This document shows positions 24,979-32,851 of a stretch of 59,182 nucleotides of DNA, piece by piece. The stretch's first letter is position 1. The number at the start of each line of letters is the position of its first letter. The DNA is from Clostridiales bacterium (GTDB taxonomy: Bacteria; Bacillota; Clostridia; Oscillospirales; CAG-272). The stretch spans positions 1 to 59,182 of the forward strand of contig JAAZAV010000069.1 of NCBI GenBank assembly GCA_012514145.1, read 5' to 3'. The position numbers and the translations under genes are program-made. The notes beneath the pieces were generated by a model that saw only the letters and a program-made list of their open reading frames with translations, made no database searches and was not told the DNA's origin.

Positions 24979-26382
24979 ATGAAAGTCAGAATCAACGCCC
25001 TTATTTTGACTGCTGCGGTTATTATATGCCTGTTTGTCGCTTCATGTGAAGATACCACGCCTCCGCCCCGGCCTGACAGATACGAACTCCCCGACACCAA
25101 CTACACCTGGCAAAACGAGGTGGCTCCCTTTCTCTCCCGGGATTTCCGCGTCACAAATACTAACGAAGACAGTTTTAATAATATCGAATACATGAATTTC
25201 CCGGAACTCAAAGGCAATATACTTTCATCCATGCTTATAAGAAGCGACGGTAATTCGGGTTCGGGGAATGTCTTCTCCTTTATTGATCTGTCCAAGGGCG
25301 AAAAACGGAATATCTGTCCCGACCCTTTGTGCAGCCATAAAATGGATATCTGCAAATATGAGGGTTTCTATGACCTTGTTTCTTTCGGAAACGAAGAAAT
25401 TTACTATGCCGTAAAAGATGAGTTCGCCGGAAACGAATTCTACGGAGTGCTTTATGAGATTGTCCCCGCAAATGACAGTGTAAAGGAAGTAGTACGCATT
25501 AAAATGCCGCCGCCCGAAGCGGGAGGGGGATTCATGACTGTTATAAATGCAACCGAAAGATTCGTTTTTCTCAGAGTATACGAGTATTATAAAAAAACCA
25601 AAGCGAGCGATGATGAAAGCGGCAGCCGGGGCGAGGAATACAGAGAATATGAGCTTAAATACTACCGTTATATAAGAGCAAGCGGCAAAGTTGAACACCT
25701 GTACGACATTTCCGGCGAAGAGGATGAAAAAAGATTGGCGCCGGAAATTGAGGCTGCCGGAGAGGTTGAATTCACGGGTTTATACTATACGGATGAAAAA
25801 CAGTATTTCTGCGATTACTCCGAATACGGAAAAGTCGTAAATTACAGGTCTGTCGATATACCGGAGGGATATTTTCTGGGCAATTGGATGAGCTCGAATT
25901 ATATCTGCAGAGACCGGCTTACCGGCGACATATGGATTCGGTTTGCAGCTGACACCTTAAATAATTTAAACGATTTGAAAAATTACAAGGGCTATATCTG
26001 TGTTTTGAAAGAAAACGGAGAGCTCGAGCGGGTTTCCATGCCGGCAGACAATATATTCGATTTCGCATTGACCGATAAATACATTTATTACACGGTTTTC
26101 GACCCGTATATATACGGCAAAGGCAGGGTCGGTGCCTGCATGAACCCTACAAACAGCAAAATATACAGAATCGACCGCAGCACATTATCCGACCCTGAGC
26201 TGATATTTGACGGAAAACACGAGTTCTGTTTTCCAGACGGCTGGATTGTTTACGGCGACTGCATATATGGCGAATATTATAAGTATATGGAAGGCGGCGA
26301 ATATAACTTTCACAGACGCATGGGTTCGGTCGCAGCTATAAATTTCGCCGAAAACACGATGAAATGGTTCAATCTGGACTGA
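24979..26382 (+). CDS. lipoprotein with beta-propeller-like body and CPDPLCSH motif
   Basis: A 467-residue lipoprotein (lipobox LFVASC-EDTT). The body shows repeated beta-strand pairs with aromatic residues (EIYYAVKDEF, YICVLKENGELERV, KYIYYTVFDPY), which suggests a propeller. ICPDPLCSHKMDICKYEG, a cysteine/histidine cluster, is shared by many Clostridia lipoproteins encoded beside ABC-2 permeases. The ATG at 24979 is preferred to a GTG 9 bp upstream. The gene just downstream encodes a large membrane protein, fitting this pairing. Function is unknown; a surface sensor or accessory role is guesswork. Confidence 0.75.
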   Translation: MKVRINALILTAAVIICLFVASCEDTTPPPRPDRYELPDTNYTWQNEVAPFLSRDFRVTNTNEDSFNNIEYMNFPELKGNILSSMLIRSDGNSGSGNVFSFIDLSKGEKRNICPDPLCSHKMDICKYEGFYDLVSFGNEEIYYAVKDEFAGNEFYGVLYEIVPANDSVKEVVRIKMPPPEAGGGFMTVINATERFVFLRVYEYYKKTKASDDESGSRGEEYREYELKYYRYIRASGKVEHLYDISGEEDEKRLAPEIEAAGEVEFTGLYYTDEKQYFCDYSEYGKVVNYRSVDIPEGYFLGNWMSSNYICRDRLTGDIWIRFAADTLNNLNDLKNYKGYICVLKENGELERVSMPADNIFDFALTDKYIYYTVFDPYIYGKGRVGACMNPTNSKIYRIDRSTLSDPELIFDGKHEFCFPDGWIVYGDCIYGEYYKYMEGGEYNFHRRMGSVAAINFAENTMKWFNLD

Positions 26383-26397
26383 TGAGGTCGCAATATT

Positions 26398-28674
26398 ATG
26401 TTAAGAGGTGAATTCAGAAAACACCTGACGCTGTTCAGTTCGGTTTTCATTGCGGTTCTGTTGGCTTTTGACATAGGTCTTGCCGCATGGCAGCACCGCG
26501 GGTATTTTTCCCCGGAATACCGCGAATACAAAGACAGCCTGCAGATGCTGCTCCGCCTTTACGAGGACGACCGCCCCGCGTTCGATACCGTATACGATGA
26601 ATACTCGGCAAAGAAGGCGGCTTACGACGCGGAATTCAATGCGCCGCTTATGAGCGAGGAGTTCCGCATGCCGGTTTTTCAGAGCGTCATAATCGATAAC
26701 GGCGTGTATGACGATATAAAGCTGATGACGGCGGTCGAGAAGGTTCTGAAATCCGATGAAAATTATCAGAGCGAGATTGCCTATATGCTGCACAACGCCG
26801 CTTCCCGCCTGAGCGACGAAGAAACGGGCAGATATCTGAAGAACTACTATGGCAGCCTGATTTCAAATTACGACAGATTCTATCATAAATCCATAGGCAC
26901 ACACGCCGTGTTCGGCTGGAACGAGTATTTTTCGCTTAAAACCCCGACTGTGCTTATCATTATCGCCCTTGCCGGCATCCTCTGCACTCTTTTTACGGTT
27001 GAAGACAAAACCGGCATGACTCCGATTCTCCTTATCTGCCGCCGGGGAAACAAAAGCCTTGCGCGGACAAAGCTTATATATGCGGCGATGCTGGGCGCGG
27101 CGGTTTCGGTAATCTTCACATTGGCTCCGCTTGCGGTTTTCGCACTGTCCTGCGGGCTCTCATCCGCCTCCGTCCCGCTGCAGGCGCTGGACGGCTTTAC
27201 CTTCTGCCGCTTTGAGATGAGCATCGGCGGGTATCTGCCGGTATTCATTCTTGTCAGAACTTTGACGGTAACGGTCATGTCGGTCGTCTTGGCGGCGATA
27301 AGCCGTCTGTTCATGAGCGAATCGGCGGTACTGGCAGCCGGCTCCCTTTTCCTCGCTTCGGGGCTTCTGTTTTTCCGCCGCAGCGACAATCTCCGCCTTC
27401 TGAGCCTGACCGGAACGGCTGATGTCAACATGCTTTTCGACCGCTTCAACGGCATCAGGATATTCGATTTCTGTATTGACCATCTGGCGCTTCTTTCTGC
27501 TTTAACGGCGTTTGCGACTTTGTCGTCATCCGCCGCTCTGCTTTATATGGGGATAAAATACAGGAAAATAACCGTATCAAAGGAGCGCTCATCCGGCTCG
27601 GGCAAAACTCTCGTCATCGCTTCGCATGAGCTGTACAAACAGCTTATCGCTTACGGCGGGATATATATTGTCATAGCTTTCGTTGCCGTCCGTTTTATCT
27701 GGGCGGGATATTACTTCCGTCCGACGGCGGCATATGATGCATTGGCCTTTGCCGATTATATGCAGCGGCTTGAGGGGGAGGTGACCGGGGAAAAGCTCGT
27801 ATGGGTCGCCGAGGAAAACGCCTATATCAAAAAATCGTTAGCCGAATATCCGAACATGCAGTCGTCATACCGTGAGGGCAAGCTGACTGCCGAGGAATAT
27901 AACCGCGCCTCAGGCCGCTACGGGTACGCCGGGCATTACAAACAGGCGGCTGAAGAGCTTGCGGTAAGGGCTGATTATCTGAGCGAAACGGCAAAAACTC
28001 ATGATAAGACAATGTTCGTGGACGACAGAGGATATCGCCGGCTGATATTCGCTCCGCCGGATATTATCACCGCCGCCGCGGCGATGCTCCTGTTCAGCCG
28101 CATCTTCGCCTGCGAATATACCTGCGGGATAGCGCCTGTCATGCGCCTTGCAAAGAAGGGCAGGAAGCAAAGCTATGCCGTCAAGCTGCTTCAATGCGTG
28201 CTGACAGCGCCGGTGCTGAAAGCCGTGGCTTTTGCGGCGGACCTGTTCTTTTTGAAACGCGGTTTTCCCTTGAATTGCTCTGCCGCAAACATCAACAGCC
28301 TCCCGGCGCTTGCCGGTGCTCCGGATATGAGCATCGCGGGGTATATCACCTGTTTTGAACTGATTTCGACCGGGGGCTTCATTCTGCTTACGGTTTTTGC
28401 GGCGTCGCTTTCTCTGCTTCTGGAGAACGGCGTAAAAGCGCTCACCACAGCCGCGGCTGTTGCACTTCTTCCCGTCCTTGTCGGATATGCCGGCGCCGAT
28501 ATGCTGAATTCGTTCAGCTTCGCGGCGTTGCTGGCTCCGTCAAGAATAGCCGACAATCTTCCTGCTTATTTAATCTGTACGTCTGCAGCTTTATTGCTCG
28601 CCGCCGCGGGGTATCTGAAATGGAACGGGTACTCGAAAGGTAAAGCGCATCGGAAACAGACTGTCAGCACATAA
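26398..28674 (+). CDS. two-half ABC-2-like membrane protein
   Basis: A 758-residue membrane protein that starts 15 bp after the lipoprotein gene (GAGGT about 10 nt before the ATG). It seems to be two tandem copies of one layout: a helix at 13-30, a long extracellular charged segment and about five helices up to residue 390, then the pattern again from a helix near 420, an extracellular segment (470-550) and helices to the end. GMTPILLICRRG and CGIAPVMRLAKKG occupy equal places in the halves, as the coupling region of ABC-2 permeases does. No ATPase gene is nearby, so it may depend on one elsewhere. Confidence 0.65.
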   Translation: MLRGEFRKHLTLFSSVFIAVLLAFDIGLAAWQHRGYFSPEYREYKDSLQMLLRLYEDDRPAFDTVYDEYSAKKAAYDAEFNAPLMSEEFRMPVFQSVIIDNGVYDDIKLMTAVEKVLKSDENYQSEIAYMLHNAASRLSDEETGRYLKNYYGSLISNYDRFYHKSIGTHAVFGWNEYFSLKTPTVLIIIALAGILCTLFTVEDKTGMTPILLICRRGNKSLARTKLIYAAMLGAAVSVIFTLAPLAVFALSCGLSSASVPLQALDGFTFCRFEMSIGGYLPVFILVRTLTVTVMSVVLAAISRLFMSESAVLAAGSLFLASGLLFFRRSDNLRLLSLTGTADVNMLFDRFNGIRIFDFCIDHLALLSALTAFATLSSSAALLYMGIKYRKITVSKERSSGSGKTLVIASHELYKQLIAYGGIYIVIAFVAVRFIWAGYYFRPTAAYDALAFADYMQRLEGEVTGEKLVWVAEENAYIKKSLAEYPNMQSSYREGKLTAEEYNRASGRYGYAGHYKQAAEELAVRADYLSETAKTHDKTMFVDDRGYRRLIFAPPDIITAAAAMLLFSRIFACEYTCGIAPVMRLAKKGRKQSYAVKLLQCVLTAPVLKAVAFAADLFFLKRGFPLNCSAANINSLPALAGAPDMSIAGYITCFELISTGGFILLTVFAASLSLLLENGVKALTTAAAVALLPVLVGYAGADMLNSFSFAALLAPSRIADNLPAYLICTSAALLLAAAGYLKWNGYSKGKAHRKQTVST

Positions 28675-28710
28675 AAAAACTGCGGCTGATATATGCCTAT
28701 GGATATAAAA

Positions 28711-28740
28711 GACAAAGCTCCGTTCAGTCGGAGCTTTGTC
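28711..28740 (-). terminator. terminator of the nucleoside hydrolase gene
   Basis: A perfect 11-bp stem (GACAAAGCTCC and GGAGCTTTGTC) with an 8-nt loop. On the minus strand TTTTATAT follows, so it mainly ends the gene at 28773; it may also slow plus-strand transcripts. Confidence 0.75.
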
Positions 28741-28772
28741 ATAAGTATTGAGCCGCTGTTCACGCGACGGCT

Positions 28773-29699
28773 CTATTTGTTTCGGTATGCCTTTTTCACG
28801 ATCGCCTCATACATATCCTCAAATATGGAGTCTCGGTCGTAGCTTTTGTTGTATATGAATTTTCCCTCGGCGGGTATAAACATTCCTTCATCGTCGACCG
28901 AGAGGGCGTCTCTTATTTCCGGGGAGACAAATCCCTTGTTGCGCAGAACGGCGACCGAACTGATGTCCCATATGATATGCGTTGCCGGCCTCAGGCTGCC
29001 CCGCGGGCAATTATGATCCCGCCGCATGAGATAAGCAAGATAATCTCCCACGGGAATATTTTTGTCTTCAAGATAATACGCCGTTTCGCCGACGGTCGTG
29101 GTCAGCACCGATGTGCCGCCGGCTGCCGGAAGCAGGATCACCGGGCAGTCGCTTTCGAGAACTGCCTGCGCTGCCGCCCTGTCCTGCATCAGATTGAAAT
29201 CATTCGCGCTTTTATAGCGGTCGGCGTCGTGCGCGCCTATAAGAACTATGACGAGGTTTTTGCTGATTGACGGATCGAGCAGCAGAGCCGAGGCGGCGTC
29301 GGTGAAGCAGCCGATAAACGCGGCGAAAACATAGTCGTCGGTTGAATGGGCGGCGTCGATTATCGCCCGTGCAGCGGGTGAATCGACCGGGGTATATCTG
29401 TCTTTAAGATAAGAATCAGCTCCGCGGTAAAGCGGGATATCCGAGCCGGGGCAGGTGAGATCCCGCACCTTCTGCATCTCGAGGTAGCTCTTTTCCATGC
29501 CGAGAGCCGGATTATCGGCGTTGCTGTTGACAAAAGGCGCGGCGCCGAGCCCCAGAAGCTCAATATCATCCGCGCAGATGGCGTAGGCTATCGCGAACTG
29601 GTCGTCGATTTCGTTCGCCGCGTCGGTATCGAGAAAGAGCTTGCGCGGCTCGGGGGAAGCAATACGGGAGAGGATTTTCTCGCAAATTTTCTGGTTCAT
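28773..29699 (-). CDS. nucleoside hydrolase (IUNH family)
   Basis: A 308-residue inosine/uridine-preferring nucleoside hydrolase-like protein. The calcium-binding motif is present in variant form, LFLDTDAANEIDDQFAI (Asp24, Asp26, Asp32, Asp33 counted from the ATG at 29699). LIGAHDADRYK and SVDDEGMFIP are further family-like regions. It would split ribonucleosides into base and ribose, but a related glycoside is possible because the last conserved segment is divergent. AGGTGA at about 6 nt supports the ATG at 29699 over two earlier codons. It stands alone, with its own promoter and terminator. Confidence 0.82.
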   Translation of the reverse strand: MNQKICEKILSRIASPEPRKLFLDTDAANEIDDQFAIAYAICADDIELLGLGAAPFVNSNADNPALGMEKSYLEMQKVRDLTCPGSDIPLYRGADSYLKDRYTPVDSPAARAIIDAAHSTDDYVFAAFIGCFTDAASALLLDPSISKNLVIVLIGAHDADRYKSANDFNLMQDRAAAQAVLESDCPVILLPAAGGTSVLTTTVGETAYYLEDKNIPVGDYLAYLMRRDHNCPRGSLRPATHIIWDISSVAVLRNKGFVSPEIRDALSVDDEGMFIPAEGKFIYNKSYDRDSIFEDMYEAIVKKAYRNK

Positions 29700-29843
29700 T
29701 TTCATCACCTGTCAGAAGTATAAAGAACGTCGAATCGGAACGCATGAATTGCGGCTGTACAGCATGAATTTGCCCGAAAATATGCTGTCGAAAAATCGGA
29801 TGCCGACACATTAAATTTTTTGATAGCGGCACCTTATAATCTG

Positions 29844-29872
29844 ATTGTACATTATACCGGCGAATTTGTCAA
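29844..29872 (-). promoter_or_regulatory. promoter of the nucleoside hydrolase gene
   Basis: On the minus strand TTGACA (29872-29867) and TACAAT (29849-29844) are 17 bp apart. The leader is about 140 nt. Confidence 0.75.
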
Positions 29873-30026
29873 TATAAAAAGTTCCGCTTTGCCAGGCAGC
29901 GTGATCTTTTGCGGGATATCGGACTGAATGAACACCCGATATCCGGAGCGGATATAATGGCAATGCTCATACAGCCGCTCAGCATATCATTAGATTCACC
30001 GCACAAAATGTTATCTTTACTGCCGA

Positions 30027-30056
30027 TTGACGTTTGCGGACCTGTTATGTTATAAT
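30027..30056 (+). promoter_or_regulatory. promoter of the SDR gene
   Basis: TTGACG (30027-30032) and TATAAT (30051-30056) are 18 bp apart, 43 bp before the ATG at 30099. Confidence 0.7.
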
Positions 30057-30098
30057 GTTCACGGAAAGAACTGTAAGCAAACGGAGAGACAATACAAA

Positions 30099-30812
30099 AT
30101 GCAAAACGAATTTAAGGACAAAGTCGCGGTTATAACCGGCGGCGCTCACGGTATAGGAAAGGCGGTTGCCGATGCTTTCAGCAGCGAAGGCGCGGCGGTT
30201 GAGATTATCGATATCGCGCCGGGGGAGCATTATATCGGAGACATCGGCCGAAAAGAGACTTTGGAGGCGTTTGCCGCCCATGTGCTGGAGAAGCACGGTC
30301 ATGTGGACTGTCTTATCAACAACGCGCCTCCGCTCATGCGTGGGATATCCGAGTGTTCATATGAGGATTTTCAGTATGCCCTGTCTGTCGGCGTCACAGC
30401 CCCGTTCTATCTATGCAAGTTGTTTTCGGAACATTTCGGCAGAGGCGGCGTTATCATAAACATTTCGTCGTCAAGAGACCGTATGAGCCAGCCGCATACC
30501 GAAAGCTACACGGCGGCGAAGGGCGGAATCGCGGCTCTGACCCATGCGCTTGCGGTCAGTTTTTCGGGCAAACTGCGTGTCAATTCCATTTCGCCCGGCT
30601 GGATTGATACCGGATATCGCGAATACGAAGGAGCGGATGCCCTTCAGCAGCCCTCGGGACGGGTCGGCAATCCGGCGGATATCGCCGACATGGTTTTATA
30701 CCTCTGTTCCGAAAAAGCCGGATTCATAACCGGAGAAAATATCTGTATCGACGGCGGCATGACCAGGCAGATGATCTACCACGGTGACAACGGCTGGCGG
30801 CTGGAAATATAG
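30099..30812 (+). CDS. short-chain dehydrogenase/reductase
   Basis: A 237-residue classical [11 protein letters not shown] at 13-20 binds NAD(P), Ser123-125 in NISSS and YTAAK (Tyr137, Lys141) complete the catalytic set, and GENICIDGG closes the fold. The acidic residue after strand 2 (IIDIA) favours NAD over NADP. GGAGAG lies 9 nt before the ATG; an upstream start is rejected because it overlaps the promoter. The substrate is unknown. The macro domain gene follows after 59 bp and may be co-transcribed. Confidence 0.88.
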   Translation: MQNEFKDKVAVITGGAHGIGKAVADAFSSEGAAVEIIDIAPGEHYIGDIGRKETLEAFAAHVLEKHGHVDCLINNAPPLMRGISECSYEDFQYALSVGVTAPFYLCKLFSEHFGRGGVIINISSSRDRMSQPHTESYTAAKGGIAALTHALAVSFSGKLRVNSISPGWIDTGYREYEGADALQQPSGRVGNPADIADMVLYLCSEKAGFITGENICIDGGMTRQMIYHGDNGWRLEI

Positions 30813-30871
30813 GCGGAACCTGCCTATACCGTTTCTTTAACAATAATAAAAACAGAAAGGCATGTGTTTTT

Positions 30872-31486
30872 ATGCCGTTGCTGATTGTCAGAAATAACAT
30901 AACGAAAATGAAGGTGGACGCAATCGTCAACGCCGCCGACTCATCGCTGCTCGGCGGCGGCGGTGTGGACGGCTCCATACACCGCGCCGCAGGTCCGGAA
31001 CTGCTTGCCGAGTGCAGGACGCTGGGCGGCTGCGAAACCGGCGGCGCAAAGATAACAAAGGGCTACCGACTGCCAAGTAAATATGTGATCCATGCCGTAG
31101 GTCCCCGTTATATAGACGGCAGACAGGGCGAGCGGGAAGCGCTCATATCCTGCTGCCAAACATCACTTGAGCTGGCAAAGGAATACGAATGCGAAACGGT
31201 CGCCTTCCCGCTGATTTCTTCCGGTATCTGCGGCTATCCGAAAGATCAGGCGCTCCGTATCGCGGTTGACACGATAAGCGAATTTCTGCTTGAAAATGAC
31301 ATGCTCGTCTATATCGTCGTCCTTGACAGGAAGTCATGCCTGATAAGCAAAAATCTTTATAACGATATTGCCGATTATATAGTCGATACCTACGAGGACG
31401 AGCGCACCGAAAGACGCCGTTTCGGACTTGGAAAACAGCGCGGTCCGGAAGCCGGTGAAGTGTTCTTATCTATGTTTCGTCGATGA
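30872..31486 (+). CDS. macro domain (ADP-ribose-binding) protein
   Basis: A 204-residue protein. Residues 1-150 form a macro domain close to O-acetyl-ADP-ribose deacetylases: [20 protein letters not shown] (ribose-binding NAAD near residue 20) and [12 protein letters not shown]. Residues 151-204 are a charged tail. The stop overlaps the start of the HTH gene by 4 bp (ATGA), indicating coupled translation. In related proteins known to me the macro domain and the HTH part are one chain, so here they may be naturally split. It may remove ADP-ribose from a target or bind a signal nucleotide. Confidence 0.86.
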   Translation: MPLLIVRNNITKMKVDAIVNAADSSLLGGGGVDGSIHRAAGPELLAECRTLGGCETGGAKITKGYRLPSKYVIHAVGPRYIDGRQGEREALISCCQTSLELAKEYECETVAFPLISSGICGYPKDQALRIAVDTISEFLLENDMLVYIVVLDRKSCLISKNLYNDIADYIVDTYEDERTERRRFGLGKQRGPEAGEVFLSMFRR

Positions 31487-31884
31487 ATGATGCGGCGATG
31501 CCGTCGGCGGCGCCGCTGACTCTGACCGACGCACTGAATCAGATAGACGAGAGCTTTTCCGAGATGCTGCTCCGCAAAATCGACGAATCGGGCATGACCG
31601 ACGCGCAGTGCTACAAGAAGGCAAACATCGACCGCAAGCTGTTTTCGAAAATCCGTTCGGACAGGCTCTACAAGCCGTCAAAACCAACGGCGATCGCCTT
31701 TGCCATCGCCCTTGAACTGCCGCTCGCCGAGATGAAGGAAATGCTCATGAAAGCCGGCTTTGCCCTGTCCCGCTCAAACAAATTTGACATAATCATCGAG
31801 TATCATATAATGCGTGGGAATTATAATATTTTCGAAATCAACGCGACTCTGTTCACCTATGACCAGAATTTACTCGGGGCTTGA
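31483..31884 (+). CDS. HTH-type protein coupled to the macro domain gene
   Basis: A 133-residue mostly helical protein. [20 protein letters not shown] looks like an XRE-like helix-turn-helix, followed by [20 protein letters not shown] and [20 protein letters not shown], a companion region conserved in Clostridia. It overlaps the macro gene by 4 bp. It could bind DNA and regulate the cluster, or be the second part of a macro-HTH enzyme. The function of the family is not known to me. Confidence 0.75.
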   Translation: MNDAAMPSAAPLTLTDALNQIDESFSEMLLRKIDESGMTDAQCYKKANIDRKLFSKIRSDRLYKPSKPTAIAFAIALELPLAEMKEMLMKAGFALSRSNKFDIIIEYHIMRGNYNIFEINATLFTYDQNLLGA

Positions 31885-32010
31885 ATGCCTGAAATCAGGG
31901 GGTCTGCCGAAGCTGTTTGTCTCTCGCCGCGGCTAACCGCTGATGTTGTAAAATAACCGATGAGGTGAAATTGTCGCCTGTCATGCGACCAAACCGAACT
32001 CGGCTTTGTA

Positions 32011-32048
32011 TATAATATGACTGCAAGGTAGAAACCGGGCAGTCATAT
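32011..32048 (+). promoter_or_regulatory. -10 box overlapped by a 10-bp dyad (candidate operator)
   Basis: TATAAT at 32011-32016 overlaps a perfect inverted repeat, ATATGACTGC (32015-32024) and GCAGTCATAT (32039-32048), with a 14-nt centre. No good -35 box is seen, which suits an activated promoter. The dyad ends 22 bp before the VWA start, so it could also form a leader hairpin. Confidence 0.5.
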
Positions 32049-32070
32049 TTATCATATGGAGGTATTTAAC

Positions 32071-32730
32071 ATGAAAAAGAACCTGACAGAGATCGTATTC
32101 ATCCTCGACCGCAGCGGCTCCATGAGCGGGCTTGAGGCCGACACCATCGGAGGCTTCAACGCCATGATCGAAAAGCAGAAAAATCAGGACGGCGAAGCGA
32201 TTGTCTCAACCGTACTCTTTGACAACACAAGCGAGGTGATCCATGACCGGGTGCCGATTCGGAAGGTTGAAAAGATGACCGAAAATGAATATTCCGTCCG
32301 GGGCTGCACGGCGCTCCTCGATGCTGTCGGCGGAGCGATTCGCCATATCGGCATCGTCCACAAATACGCCCGTGATGAGGATTTACCCGAGCACACGCTG
32401 TTCGTTATCACGACCGACGGAATGGAGAATGCGAGTCGCAGTTATGACAGCGCAAAAGTGAAAAAGATGATAGAGCGTCAGAAAGAAAAGTGCGGCTGGG
32501 AGTTCCTGTTCCTGGGGGCGAACATCGACGCTGTCGAGACGGCTAAAAATTTCGGGATCGATAAGGATCGTGCGGTGAATTATCACTCCGACAGCGAAGG
32601 CACTCAGTTGAATTTCGAGGTATTGAGCGACGCTATCAGCACCGTCAGATACTGCATGCCTCTCGGTGCCGAATGGAAAAGCCGCATCGACGACGATTAT
32701 GAGAAGCGCGGCAAAAGAAGCCGTAAGTAA
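32071..32730 (+). CDS. von Willebrand factor A domain protein
   Basis: A 219-residue cytoplasmic VWA protein. The metal-ion site is complete: DRSGSM (Asp13, Ser15, Ser17), Thr80 in RGCTALLD and Asp116 in TTDGMEN. The ATG at 32071 has GGAGGT at 7 nt. Single-domain VWA proteins of this kind occur with stress or phage-defence genes and with macro domains in many Firmicutes; its partner is unknown. It follows the macro/HTH pair by 186 bp behind its own candidate promoter. Confidence 0.85.
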   Translation: MKKNLTEIVFILDRSGSMSGLEADTIGGFNAMIEKQKNQDGEAIVSTVLFDNTSEVIHDRVPIRKVEKMTENEYSVRGCTALLDAVGGAIRHIGIVHKYARDEDLPEHTLFVITTDGMENASRSYDSAKVKKMIERQKEKCGWEFLFLGANIDAVETAKNFGIDKDRAVNYHSDSEGTQLNFEVLSDAISTVRYCMPLGAEWKSRIDDDYEKRGKRSRK

Positions 32731-32746
32731 AATCGCATGTGCTTAA

Positions 32747-32835
32747 CAGACGCTTTCGGGCGTCTGACCAGAACAAAGCTCCCGTCGGGGGCTTTGTTTT
32801 CGATCTGAACAGGGAGCAGACCGCTCCCTGTTTTT
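32747..32835 (+). terminator. three tandem hairpins ending the VWA transcript
   Basis: Hairpins at 32747-32766 (CAGACGC arm), 32772-32798 (AACAAAGC arm, followed by TTTT-like end) and 32808-32832 (AACAGGGAGC arm, followed by TTT). The last two have terminator form. They separate converging genes. Confidence 0.7.
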
Positions 32836-32851
32836 GTTGATATTAAAGGAA

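Larger units (their letters stand above)
29700..30098. other. 399-bp divergent intergenic stretch
   Basis: Two outward promoters (29844-29872 minus, 30027-30056 plus) and nothing else recognised. Confidence 0.6.
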
